Source of the DNA: Ruegeria faecimaris
Lineage (GTDB): Bacteria; Pseudomonadota; Alphaproteobacteria; Rhodobacterales; Rhodobacteraceae
Assembly (NCBI RefSeq): GCF_900182615.1
Contig: NZ_FXTE01000011.1
Location: 44,957-108,956 of the forward strand
Length of the DNA: 64,000 nt
Direction of reading: 5' to 3'
Of this stretch, positions 33,972 through 40,648 are shown in pieces. Each line of letters starts with the position of its first letter. Position 1 is the stretch's first letter. The position numbers were made by a program, and so were the translations under genes. Under the pieces are notes generated by a model, which worked only from the letters and a program-made list of their open reading frames with translations, was not told the DNA's origin and did no database searches.

Positions 33972-33987
33972 CATAATTACCATTATG
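33972..33987. promoter_or_regulatory. Inverted repeat in the virB promoter region
   Basis: CATAAT (33972-33977) and ATTATG (33982-33987) are perfect 6-bp arms around TACC, 20 bp upstream of the virB1 start in an AT-rich patch. A candidate operator or promoter element for the virB operon; the binding protein is unknown. Confidence 0.4.
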
Positions 33988-34146
33988 AGGCTCGGAGTCA
34001 GATCATCTGAGCAGCAGGAAATTCGATGCCGGGACACAGCACTGAGCCCTTCGCGGGCTTCGTAGACAGCCAGCGTTCAGCTTGAATCAATCAGCCTGAA
34101 GGTCTGACCAAAGTGTCGGGGATGTCCTGCTCTGCGCTGTGGCCGG

Positions 34147-34257
34147 TCAGTGCTGTGCGGCCGAAAGCTCAGGCACGTTGTCTGGGTCCGCACCCATTGA
34201 CTCTGGCGCGGCGCTGTCCAATCTAGGATCGGCATCTAGGGTTACTGTTTTTACCAT
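34147..34257 (-). CDS. Possible 36-residue ORF, unknown
   Basis: From ATG 34257 (GAGAG box 9 nt upstream) the frame gives MVKTVTLDADPRLDSAAPES and an acidic tail ending SAAQH. The frame is open further upstream to 34413, but that part reads like non-coding sequence and crosses a perfect hairpin. No family recognised; coding status is weak. Confidence 0.28.
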   Translation of the reverse strand: MVKTVTLDADPRLDSAAPESMGADPDNVPELSAAQH

Positions 34258-34313
34258 AGTACAGTTCTCTCTTGATGTTGGAGGAATGCCCGGATGGATT
34301 TGGGGCGTTTCTT

Positions 34314-34345
34314 GTCCTGTCGATTGTTGGCGCAATCGACAGGAC
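34314..34345. repeat. Perfect 13-bp inverted repeat
   Basis: GTCCTGTCGATTG (34314-34326) and CAATCGACAGGAC (34333-34345) pair without mismatch around TTGGCG. No T-run on either side, so it is not a simple terminator. It lies between the virB operon and the nuclease-like gene; it could be an operator, a transfer-origin element or an RNA hairpin. Confidence 0.65.
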
Positions 34346-34403
34346 GGCTCACTTCTCATTAGTTTCGTTTTTTGGTCATCAAGTCGTTGTTTGATCCTTT
34401 CCT

Positions 34404-34817
34404 TCAGCCGCACCAGGACTGGCGTTTGCCGCCGTGGTATGGTCGGGCGAGACCTTCGGAAATCAGGATGGCCCCGACGTCCTGCCCAGCCACACGCCCA
34501 ACCGCTAGGAAGCGGTCATGCACGTCCAGATCTGGTTGGATGACCAGCTCTATCTGGTCCGCCGTCTGGATGAGCTCTGTCAGCCTTGCTTTCGCTTCCA
34601 ATCCCAGAGTCTTTTCCGCACGGCATTGCGGCCGGTAGGTCTCAGGCGTATCGAAGCCAACGAGCCGGTAGCGGTCGTCGCCGTGGTCGATCGTGTCACC
34701 ATCAATGGCAATCACCTCGGACGCGCTCAGAGTCTTTGTTTGTTTTGATGGTTCAATCCAGACCGCAGCAAAGAACAAGGACGCGAGTGTAGCGCTGAGA
34801 AACAAGAGCCGTTTCAT
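34404..34817 (-). CDS. Thermonuclease (SNase-like) family exported protein
   Basis: 137 residues. An N-terminal hydrophobic segment (LLFLSATLASLFFAAVWI) suggests export or anchoring. The OB-fold SNase motifs are readable: VIAIDGDTIDHGDDRYRLVG, GFDTPETYRP and AGQDVGAILISEGLARPY. In staphylococcal nuclease the catalytic set is Arg-Asp-Glu-Arg; here Asp in DGDT, Arg in RLVG and Glu in TPE are present. SNase-like proteins are frequent next to conjugation genes. A role in DNA processing or in entry control is possible. Confidence 0.82.
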   Translation of the reverse strand: MKRLLFLSATLASLFFAAVWIEPSKQTKTLSASEVIAIDGDTIDHGDDRYRLVGFDTPETYRPQCRAEKTLGLEAKARLTELIQTADQIELVIQPDLDVHDRFLAVGRVAGQDVGAILISEGLARPYHGGKRQSWCG

Positions 34818-34865
34818 GTGCCCTGCCCCAGTATTTTGATGAGCCAGGTTCTCGAACGTGACCGA

Positions 34866-35222
34866 TCAGGTTTTGGATTTCGCGTCCAGGGCCTGAGCTG
34901 CTTCGAGACCCTCTGGGGTAATCGACTCGATCGTGTAATCTGATTTGACGCAGAGAATGCGACCGTCGCCAAATTCCTGGTGATGCTTAAAAAGCCCCGG
35001 CCAAAGATCGAACTCTCTGGGCTCAGCGCCCGCTCGAGAAATCTTCGACTTGCACAAGGCTCCGACATAGTTCGGCGAGCTGTAAATGCAGTGGTACTTA
35101 GGTCGTCCAAGGGAAGCGAGTCCGATAAATTCGTAGCGGCATGTAAAGGGAACCTGATCTTCTTTCAGGCCCCGGACCATCTCGATGGTTACCACAGTGT
35201 ATTGTCTCTTGTTGTCCGCCAT
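34866..35222 (-). CDS. Hypothetical 118-residue protein
   Basis: Starts MADNKRQYTVVTIEMVRGLK behind AGGGGG, no signal peptide or membrane segment. Several aromatic and Cys residues (FTCRYEFIGL, YHCIYSSPNYVGALCKS, ILCVKSD). No family recognised. It is divergent from the exported protein at 35378 and shares an AT-rich intergenic region with repeated CAATAT/ATATTG sites. Composition looks coding and the competing frame at 34814-35110 does not. Confidence 0.55.
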   Translation of the reverse strand: MADNKRQYTVVTIEMVRGLKEDQVPFTCRYEFIGLASLGRPKYHCIYSSPNYVGALCKSKISRAGAEPREFDLWPGLFKHHQEFGDGRILCVKSDYTIESITPEGLEAAQALDAKSKT

Positions 35223-35282
35223 GACGACCCCCTATGGACCGTCTTCTACATCCAAAAGTTGTGGACTAAAACACAATCTACG

Positions 35283-35336
35283 TCAATATAAGAAAGTACG
35301 CCAATATACGATATTGGATTGTCAGAAATATATTGG
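35283..35336. promoter_or_regulatory. Four CAATAT/ATATTG sites in a divergent promoter region
   Basis: TCAATAT (35283-35289), CCAATAT (35301-35307), ATATTGG (35311-35317) and ATATTGG (35330-35336). The middle pair is a perfect 7-bp inverted repeat around ACG. The cluster sits in the 155-bp AT-rich gap between two divergent genes and is a strong operator candidate. Confidence 0.55.
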
Positions 35337-35377
35337 CCGGATATTGCTTAGGCGATTCGCAAGCAGGAGAGACCATC

Positions 35378-36100
35378 TTGAAACACTCAAAATCCGGAAA
35401 TCGAACTCGCGCAAAGGCCCTTGCAATTGCACTCGCTGCACTGCCGGCCACGCAGGCCAGTGCCTATCCAATTGACTGTGCCATATTCCTTTGCCTCGCC
35501 GGAGGTTGGCCAGGTTCGCCTGATTGCGTCGCTGCCAAGGCGGAGTTCATTCGGCGCATCACACCCTACCCGGTCGAACCGCCGCTCCAACTCTGGCGTT
35601 GTCCAATGAACGCGTCACTCAACTCCTCAGGTCAGGGTCCAATGGAAAGGCTGGAAACAATCAAGCGCAACAGTGCCAGTCCTGTTCCAGAGCTTCCATC
35701 TGACAGTGCTTTTGAGCCAAGGGTGGTGGACGTTTCAATTTCTTCGGAAGCTGCCCGAGCCGTCTACGGGCAAAGCAATACGACGTCGCAAGTTACTCCG
35801 ATCAGCGTCGATCTTTCCTCACCAGATTTCGACGTTGTCAGGTCCATCAGAGTTTGGGATGTGCGCCACTATAGCTATCGCCGTCGTTCGCGAGAGGGCG
35901 ATTGTGAGCGCTCGCTTGATCTTGTGGTTGGCAGCTATGACGACAACGTAAGCTTTCAATGGTCCGATCACGCTCCCGCGCCAATCCCAGCCTGGCTGCC
36001 CCTTGGCAATCGCTGTGTACCTCCCAGCTACTTCCGCGGCGTTGGTGTCGAGTGGACCGACATATTCGGGTTCAGCGATTACGAACTCATTCGATACTGA
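35378..36100 (+). CDS. Exported protein of unknown function, backbone-associated
   Basis: 240 residues when started at TTG 35378, which has AGGAGAG 8-9 nt upstream; the ATG at 35333 has no ribosome site. It has a basic start (KHSKSGNRTRAKA) and a hydrophobic signal peptide ALAIALAALPATQASA before YPIDC. A conserved-looking cysteine-rich segment follows (CAIFLCLAGGWPGSPDC, then RRITPYPVEPPLQLWRCPM). The C-terminal half is beta-rich (VVGSYDDNVSFQWSDH). No known family. It is followed by the repC leader region. Confidence 0.7.
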   Translation: MKHSKSGNRTRAKALAIALAALPATQASAYPIDCAIFLCLAGGWPGSPDCVAAKAEFIRRITPYPVEPPLQLWRCPMNASLNSSGQGPMERLETIKRNSASPVPELPSDSAFEPRVVDVSISSEAARAVYGQSNTTSQVTPISVDLSSPDFDVVRSIRVWDVRHYSYRRRSREGDCERSLDLVVGSYDDNVSFQWSDHAPAPIPAWLPLGNRCVPPSYFRGVGVEWTDIFGFSDYELIRY

Positions 36101-36207
36101 CGTGCCGGCTCGCGGGTGAACACTTTGCTCCTGCAAAGGCCAGTGGACTTGCCAGCGGTATAGGCAACCAGCCCGTTTGGCCTAGAGGACAACCTAGCCC
36201 CAGAAAC

Positions 36208-36229
36208 AAAAAAACCCCGCAAGGCGGGG
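36208..36229 (-). terminator. Rho-independent terminator of the antisense RNA
   Basis: Minus strand: CCCCGC (36229-36224), CTT loop, GCGGGG (36220-36215), then seven T (36214-36208). The T-run is only on this strand, so it ends leftward transcription and not the plus-strand gene upstream. Confidence 0.8.
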
Positions 36230-36263
36230 CCTCAGCGGGGATCTTCTTAAGTCACGTTTGATC
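36208..36263 (-). ncRNA. Antisense ctRNA-like small RNA in the repC leader
   Basis: On the minus strand a near-consensus promoter (TTGTCA, 17 bp, TATAAT) would start a roughly 56-nt RNA near 36263 that ends at a GC hairpin plus seven T (36229-36208). It is antisense to the 5' leader of repC. Size, placement and hairpin-terminator shape match the counter-transcribed RNA (incA-type) of RepABC plasmids, which lowers RepC synthesis and sets copy number and incompatibility. Inferred from structure; transcription not shown. Confidence 0.75.
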
Positions 36264-36269
36264 ACCTGA

Positions 36270-36298
36270 ATTATAGGAAGTTCCCTAAAATCTGACAA
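36270..36298 (-). promoter_or_regulatory. Promoter of the antisense RNA
   Basis: Minus strand -35 TTGTCA (36298-36293) and perfect -10 TATAAT (36275-36270), with exactly 17 bp between. It is one of the strongest sigma70-type promoters visible in the window, pointing away from repC toward the terminator about 40 bp downstream. Confidence 0.78.
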
Positions 36299-36464
36299 GC
36301 ATAAACGCATTCGTGCGAACGGTTTTTCTTTGTCTTTCGCTGAGGTTCGACCCGCCTTGCTTCCTCAATGAGAAGCACACAATGAAACCAATGAACCATA
36401 CCGAGTGTTCCGCCCCGCGAAGCTGCGACAACAACTTTTACCTTTGCCAGGTGAGGTCGAAACC

Positions 36465-37754
36465 ATGAGCTTCCGGCAAATCTCATCCGCCCGAAATCAC
36501 CAAAAAATGCGCTTCCACGACGGTCTTCCCGAGGGCTGGAACCGTGACAGGTTTCGGCAGCTCTGCGTGAGTTATGCCCAGATCAGAGGCGTATCCGCCC
36601 AGTGTATTCGCACTTTTGAGATCATCATCGACATGATCTCACCAAGTGCATTCCGCGACCCGTCCCAAGAACCCTTTTGCTACGCGCGCCAGGAAACTCT
36701 CATTGCCGGGCGCGGCGTGACAGATCGGACAATCCACAACCATGAACGCGAACTGGAAGCCATTGGATTGATCGAACGCAGGCTTGGCGCAAATGGGTCG
36801 CGATGTAAGCGTAAGGGACTTGGCCTGTTCCTGACCCCCGCCCTGAACCTCATTTCTGAAATGCTCGACGCGGAGGTGCAAAGCAAGGCTGAGAAGAAAG
36901 AGCATGATGAGTTGCGCGGTGATCGATCACGGCTTTATCAATATGTGAAACACAGCCTGGCGGTGCTTGCGTCACTCCCCTGCCCGCCTGACGGCGCCAG
37001 TGACATGATGGATGAGTTTGGGTCCTGGCCCCGTGCCGACAAACTGAAATACCTGTCGTTGGATGAGCTCAGGGCACATGTTCAGGCAGCTCACGACCTT
37101 TGGAAAAGGATCGAAGGGCACGTCGCTAAACGAGGTGAAATTTCGGGTGAACCCGAAGCCAGTTTCGGGTGCCATATACAAGATCAAATTGAAGAAAAAA
37201 TTCTGTCCTGTAACGCCGGTGGCGAAGTGACAATGCCCTCGGCCAATGCCTCGGACCCAGATTGTTCTGGCTCCGGGCCTAACGGCCCTGCGCATTGCTT
37301 AGAAAGCAATCATCCGACGGAAACTGAACCGCACAAGGCCAAAAAACTGCCTCGGGTGAACAATCGCATCCTGTATGAATTGGCATCCCCCGATCTGCGC
37401 ATGCATATCGATAGTGCTGGAGACGGTGAACAGAATCCCAACCCTACCCTCTATGCGATCGAGACCGGCGTTTGCTCCCGGCTCTCGGAAATCGGCACCA
37501 ATATCTCCGGCTGGCATGCAGCTATCGATCGGTTGACCATAATGGGGGCGATCCTGGCTGGAGTGATCACGGATGCAAGGCTGAGTGACCCAAAGCTACC
37601 GCCGGTGGTTAATCCGGGTGGATATCTCCGGGGCATGGTTAAGGCCGATGAACGAGGTGAACTGAACCTGATTTCCAGTTTCATGGGGCTGCTGGCACGA
37701 AGAGCCCGAGAGGAGGAGGACGGGCTTCCGCAGGATCACAAGAACCGGATTTAG
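36465..37754 (+). CDS. repC: Plasmid replication initiator RepC (solo)
   Basis: 429 residues from ATG 36465 (GGTGAGG upstream); the frame is open to 36405 but the protein-like sequence begins MSFRQISSARNH. The N-terminal winged-helix RepC domain (RTFEIIIDMISP, RGVTDRTIHNHERELEAIGL) and the C-terminal RepC block (VNPGGYLRGMVKADERGELNL) are present, separated by a hydrophilic linker. RepC initiates replication at an origin within its own coding sequence. No repA/repB partition genes precede it; this is a stand-alone repC controlled by an antisense RNA, so another replicon may also be present on the element. Confidence 0.88.
   Translation: MSFRQISSARNHQKMRFHDGLPEGWNRDRFRQLCVSYAQIRGVSAQCIRTFEIIIDMISPSAFRDPSQEPFCYARQETLIAGRGVTDRTIHNHERELEAIGLIERRLGANGSRCKRKGLGLFLTPALNLISEMLDAEVQSKAEKKEHDELRGDRSRLYQYVKHSLAVLASLPCPPDGASDMMDEFGSWPRADKLKYLSLDELRAHVQAAHDLWKRIEGHVAKRGEISGEPEASFGCHIQDQIEEKILSCNAGGEVTMPSANASDPDCSGSGPNGPAHCLESNHPTETEPHKAKKLPRVNNRILYELASPDLRMHIDSAGDGEQNPNPTLYAIETGVCSRLSEIGTNISGWHAAIDRLTIMGAILAGVITDARLSDPKLPPVVNPGGYLRGMVKADERGELNLISSFMGLLARRAREEEDGLPQDHKNRI
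37142..37205. other. Candidate origin of replication (oriV) inside repC
   Basis: TTCGGGT (37142-37148), GA, ACCCGAA (37151-37157) is a perfect inverted repeat, followed by a third TTCGGGT at 37164-37170 and an AT-rich stretch (37174-37205) inside an otherwise GC-richer gene. RepABC-type origins lie in the central AT-rich part of repC, so this is the best candidate. Confidence 0.5.
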
Positions 37755-37862
37755 CCGTGTCGGATTATGCCCGCCAGCTGCTCAATTTACGCGTCTCATC
37801 AGCAAGTTTCCGCTCTGTTTCCGTCTCCGGGACAGAACTGTATTCAAATCTGTGATTGGCTA

Positions 37863-37874
37863 CGGGAATTCCCG
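37863..37874. promoter_or_regulatory. 12-bp palindrome upstream of the LuxR gene
   Basis: CGGGAATTCCCG is a perfect palindrome 65 bp before the luxR-type start codon, in the 185-bp gap after repC. A possible autoregulatory site. Confidence 0.45.
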
Positions 37875-37939
37875 AGTAGTTTGTTCAGCTTTAGGTTGCT
37901 AAGCGGCCTCGACGGCAACGCGGAACAGAAAGACGATCT

Positions 37940-38893
37940 ATGAAAATTGCGGATATTGGCAATTCTGAACTGGATTTCAGGCAAACAGGCGAAGCGCGCC
38001 TCCAGGAAATTTGCTCCAGGTTTGGATTGGAGAATGCGTCCTACGCCCATATCGATAAGCATCAAAACGTTGTCCACGGCTGCACCACGTTTCCAGAGGA
38101 GTGGGTCAGGTATTACGTCGACAACAATCTGGTTCTGGCCGATCCCCTCATTCGGTTCGGCGCCACCATGATTGCACCAATCGACTGGGCAGTGTTCGAC
38201 AGCCAGCAGGAACACGCGCCGCTGTTTGATGCCGCCAGAAAATTTGGAGTGGGTCAGCACGGTCTTTCCATTCCGGTTATCAACCCTTTTGGCGAGCGCG
38301 GCGTGTTTACCGTCACGTCCAATGCGCCTCGCACAGAATGGGATGCTATGATCGCGAAAATGCTCCCTGCCCTACGTCATGAAGCACAGGTTCTGCATCT
38401 GCTCGCCCTTGATGTCATTGAAACCGTGTTCAACTTTCCGTCGGATTCCCTCTCTGGTGATGAGTTGGATGTGTTGAAGATGCTCGCGTCGGGTTTGATA
38501 CCGTCTGTCATTGCCAGGCAATTGGGGCACGCTTCCCGAACGGTCGATGCGCTGACTGCTTCGATCACCACCAAGCTCAAAAGCCGGACGATCGAACAGG
38601 CGGTTGCGCGGGCAGTCAGTACCGGTTTTCTTAAGTGGAGTGATTTCTTTGCCGACCCGGTGGCCGAACTGGTCAATATGGAAAGTCAGCAGCTTTGCGG
38701 TGGGATCGTCCGTTGGGGTGGCAGGTCCCACGAGTTGATCAACTTTGAAGACGGCAGACTGGTTCGAAACACTGATAGTTTTCAGCCGGTCCAGATCACG
38801 AAGCTCGCGAGAGAATTCAACTTGAGTGCAAACGAGGTGGTCGAGGAACTTGGGTGTAACCGTGATCAAAGATTGTGGATCAGGTATCTCTGA
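37940..38893 (+). CDS. LuxR-type quorum-sensing regulator with C-terminal extension
   Basis: 317 residues, about 70 longer than usual. The N-terminal autoinducer domain keeps the expected ligand-pocket residues (W-x3-Y in EEWVRYYVDN, then LADPLIRFG, a Trp in IDWAVF and Gly in GQHGLSIP). The LuxR helix-turn-helix (SGDELDVLKMLASGL, RQLGHASRTVDALTASITTKL) is diverged: the His common after TVD/TVN is replaced. After it comes an unrelated tail with a helix pair (QITKLAREFNLSANEVVEELG). No luxI synthase is visible, so it is a solo. Adjacent repC suggests control of copy number or transfer, as TraR does. Confidence 0.85.
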   Translation: MKIADIGNSELDFRQTGEARLQEICSRFGLENASYAHIDKHQNVVHGCTTFPEEWVRYYVDNNLVLADPLIRFGATMIAPIDWAVFDSQQEHAPLFDAARKFGVGQHGLSIPVINPFGERGVFTVTSNAPRTEWDAMIAKMLPALRHEAQVLHLLALDVIETVFNFPSDSLSGDELDVLKMLASGLIPSVIARQLGHASRTVDALTASITTKLKSRTIEQAVARAVSTGFLKWSDFFADPVAELVNMESQQLCGGIVRWGGRSHELINFEDGRLVRNTDSFQPVQITKLAREFNLSANEVVEELGCNRDQRLWIRYL

Positions 38894-39139
38894 ATTCGGC
38901 TAAAACGCACTGCTTCGTCTTTGAAAAGACCGAAGGCGCAATTTTCACATAATTTCGCTTCTGCGTTTTAGAATGACTTCATAACCATAGTTATCCGTAC
39001 CCCAGATGGCGAACATGCGCTTGGCCTTACCAGATGATACGTACCGGCAGTATCCCCAGACCATCGAGGCCTCTTTGTTTATTTAATTGTGAAGCCGGTG
39101 TGCGATCATCGAAGGGTAAGAAAAGCTGTTACCCTTGCG

Positions 39140-39238
39140 CAGGAAGACGACTTCGTTGTCAAGACGCGGCTCGACTTCTACGGTCAGGACAATCGTTTGT
39201 TGTTCACCTTCAACGGAATATCTTTCAAACGGCTCTAG
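39140..39238 (+). pseudogene. C-terminal remnant of an unidentified gene
   Basis: The frame reads QEDDFVVKTRLDFYGQDNRL, then LFTFNGISFKRL and stop: alternating hydrophobic beta-strand-like sequence typical of a protein's end, with no credible upstream start. It is likely the tail of a lost gene. Family not recognised. Confidence 0.35.
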
Positions 39239-39493
39239 CGGGGTGCCCGCACCCAAAACGTAAGCGAGACTGGGTCAGATAGCATTGCCCCGATAGGGTG
39301 CTGGACAAAAGCTCATCCTCGAACCGAAGAACTTGGGCTCAACCGATATCAATGCGCGGGGATCAGATTCCTTTGAACGGCGTTGGCGTGCCAATACGAT
39401 ATAGCGGGATATGCAGGGAAGTTTGTTTCTGGATAGTAATGGCAATAAAACACGTTCTTTCGCGCCCAATATTGACTGTTGTTTGCAGCAGCT

Positions 39494-39512
39494 TATACTA
39501 CTCAGTAGTATA
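39494..39512. promoter_or_regulatory. Operator of the parDE module
   Basis: TATACTACT, C, AGTAGTATA: perfect 9-bp arms, 13 bp before the parD start. ParD-type antitoxins bind such palindromes to repress their own operon. Confidence 0.7.
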
Positions 39513-39525
39513 CATGAGGCTTGAT

Positions 39526-39783
39526 ATGAGCGTTAAAGCATCAATATCGCTGACTGAGTCACAAGACGCCTACGCGCGGAAGCTTGTCGCCCAAGGTCAT
39601 TACGCCAGCCTGTCCGCCGTGCTTCAGCATGGGCTTGAACTGATGCGTGAGCAATCGCAAAACACTGACGCACTGCGAGAGCTGCTGGATCAGCGTCGAA
39701 ACGGAACCTTCACTACTCTCGAAGAGGGCAAGGAGCGTACCAAAGACATGATCGCACGCAAGCGGGCTGCGCGTGGTCTATAA
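39526..39783 (+). CDS. parD: Type II antitoxin, ParD family
   Basis: 85 residues from ATG 39526 (GAGG at 39516-39519). The ribbon-helix-helix N-terminus SVKASISLTESQDAYARKLV and GHYASLSAVLQHGLELM are the ParD/CopG-like signature; the C-terminal tail wraps the toxin. The frame is open upstream to 39298, but that part is non-coding. It overlaps the toxin gene by 11 bp. Confidence 0.9.
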   Translation: MSVKASISLTESQDAYARKLVAQGHYASLSAVLQHGLELMREQSQNTDALRELLDQRRNGTFTTLEEGKERTKDMIARKRAARGL

Positions 39784-40117
39784 AGTCGTTCGCGCCGAAG
39801 AAGTCACCTCAGATCTCGATCTCATATTTGACTATCTTGTTGAAACCGCTGAGCACTTTGGCGAAGATCTGGAAACCGCTTTTCTGCGCGCTGAGAAGCG
39901 CGTCATAGAGATTCAGGAGAGCCTCGAAAGCCTGGCGAACGTTCCACATCAAGGCACCCTAAGACCACATCTCGGCAATAACATTCGGAACGTAACCAAG
40001 ATCAAAGCGATCATTTATTTTGAAGTCGACGATGACAAACTGATCGTACGCGTACTCGCTGTCTTCTATAGTGGTCAAAACCACGATGCGCACATTCTGC
40101 TGCGCCTATTGTCCTGA
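39773..40117 (+). CDS. parE: Type II toxin, RelE/ParE family
   Basis: 114 residues from GTG 39773. The ParE fold is readable: DLIFDYLVETAEHFGED, the LANVPHQGTLRPHLGNNIRN segment and the C-terminal strand KAIIYFEVDDDKLIVRVLAVF. ParE toxins poison DNA gyrase; here the pair would stabilise the plasmid by post-segregational killing. It is coupled to parD. Confidence 0.9.
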   Translation: MVYKVVRAEEVTSDLDLIFDYLVETAEHFGEDLETAFLRAEKRVIEIQESLESLANVPHQGTLRPHLGNNIRNVTKIKAIIYFEVDDDKLIVRVLAVFYSGQNHDAHILLRLLS

Positions 40118-40230
40118 CCCCACGCATCCATTGGCCGAGCGATCGGCCGGCAGTTCTCATAAGTCGGCTACCTTTTAATAGCCGAACAGTGCTGAATCTC
40201 GAGTGCATTCCTGCGGTTCAAAACTAAGAC

Positions 40231-40305
40231 CTAGCCAAGGATTTCAGTCTGGTTGCCATCAGGGTCATGGAGGAGAGTGGTCCACTCAGAGCTGGATCTG
40301 CGCGA
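40231..40305 (-). pseudogene. Glyoxalase/VOC protein C-terminal remnant
   Basis: Minus-strand frame ending EWTTLLHDPDGNQTEILG and TAG. The 'W....DPDGN..E' tail is the hallmark of glyoxalase/VOC-superfamily proteins. The upstream frame is broken by a stop, so only the end survives. Confidence 0.55.
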
Positions 40306-40481
40306 TTGGTGAGCTTTGGTCATGAGATGGTTGGTGGTTTCCCGATCCTGAAAGACGCAAAAACGTACGGTCTGGGTGTTGGTTTTGTCTCTGGGCTAAA
40401 AACTGGTCAGTCAGCGCCGTTAGCGACCCGTCGGCTTCTCGCTCCGCGCCATTGAACTTGCTAGTGGTCGAAAAATTCTAC

Positions 40482-40625
40482 CTAGACGTGGTGATCTGCA
40501 CCACTGGCGATGGAGCAGATCTGGATGAGTTCTTCGGCCACATGAGTGTGTGGGACAACAAGGGTTGGGCGACCCGACGAAAAGCACATCGGTTCATTGA
40601 ATAATCGGAATTTGCCCTTTCGTTT
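40482..40625 (-). pseudogene. Possible universal stress protein fragment
   Basis: The frame contains CFSSGRPTLVVPHTHVAEEL, resembling the 'SGRP.LVVP' strand of UspA domains. It has no own start; upstream it runs into the DmdA-like gene in another frame. Low confidence. Confidence 0.3.
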
Positions 40626-40648
40626 TGGTGACCAGGTCCGTCGTGCTC

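Larger units (their letters stand above)
38894..39525. other. Gene-poor stretch with nested inverted repeats
   Basis: No complete gene. Just after luxR, CTAAAACGCA (38900-38909) and TGCGTTTTAG (38962-38971) are perfect 10-bp arms around an inner stem, CTTCG (38913-38917) with CGAAG (38931-38935). A short protein-like remnant lies at 39140-39238. The rest shows no coding pattern, as in decayed DNA. Confidence 0.45.
40118..40648. other. Gene-poor stretch with two minus-strand gene remnants
   Basis: No intact gene between parE and the DmdA-like gene. On the minus strand a VOC-type tail (40231-40305) and a possible universal-stress-protein fragment (40482-40625) can be read. This suggests a deletion or recombination junction between backbone and right catabolic arm. 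Confidence 0.5.

Noticed and set aside
34404..36100. Relaxase or mobilisation gene between virB1 and repC
   Set aside because: None of the ORFs shows a relaxase Tyr motif or HUH histidine triad; one is SNase-like, the others are unknown or exported.
36271..36486. 71-codon minus-strand ORF upstream of repC
   Set aside because: It would overlap the antisense RNA promoter and the repC start; the strong promoter-terminator pair explains the strand better.
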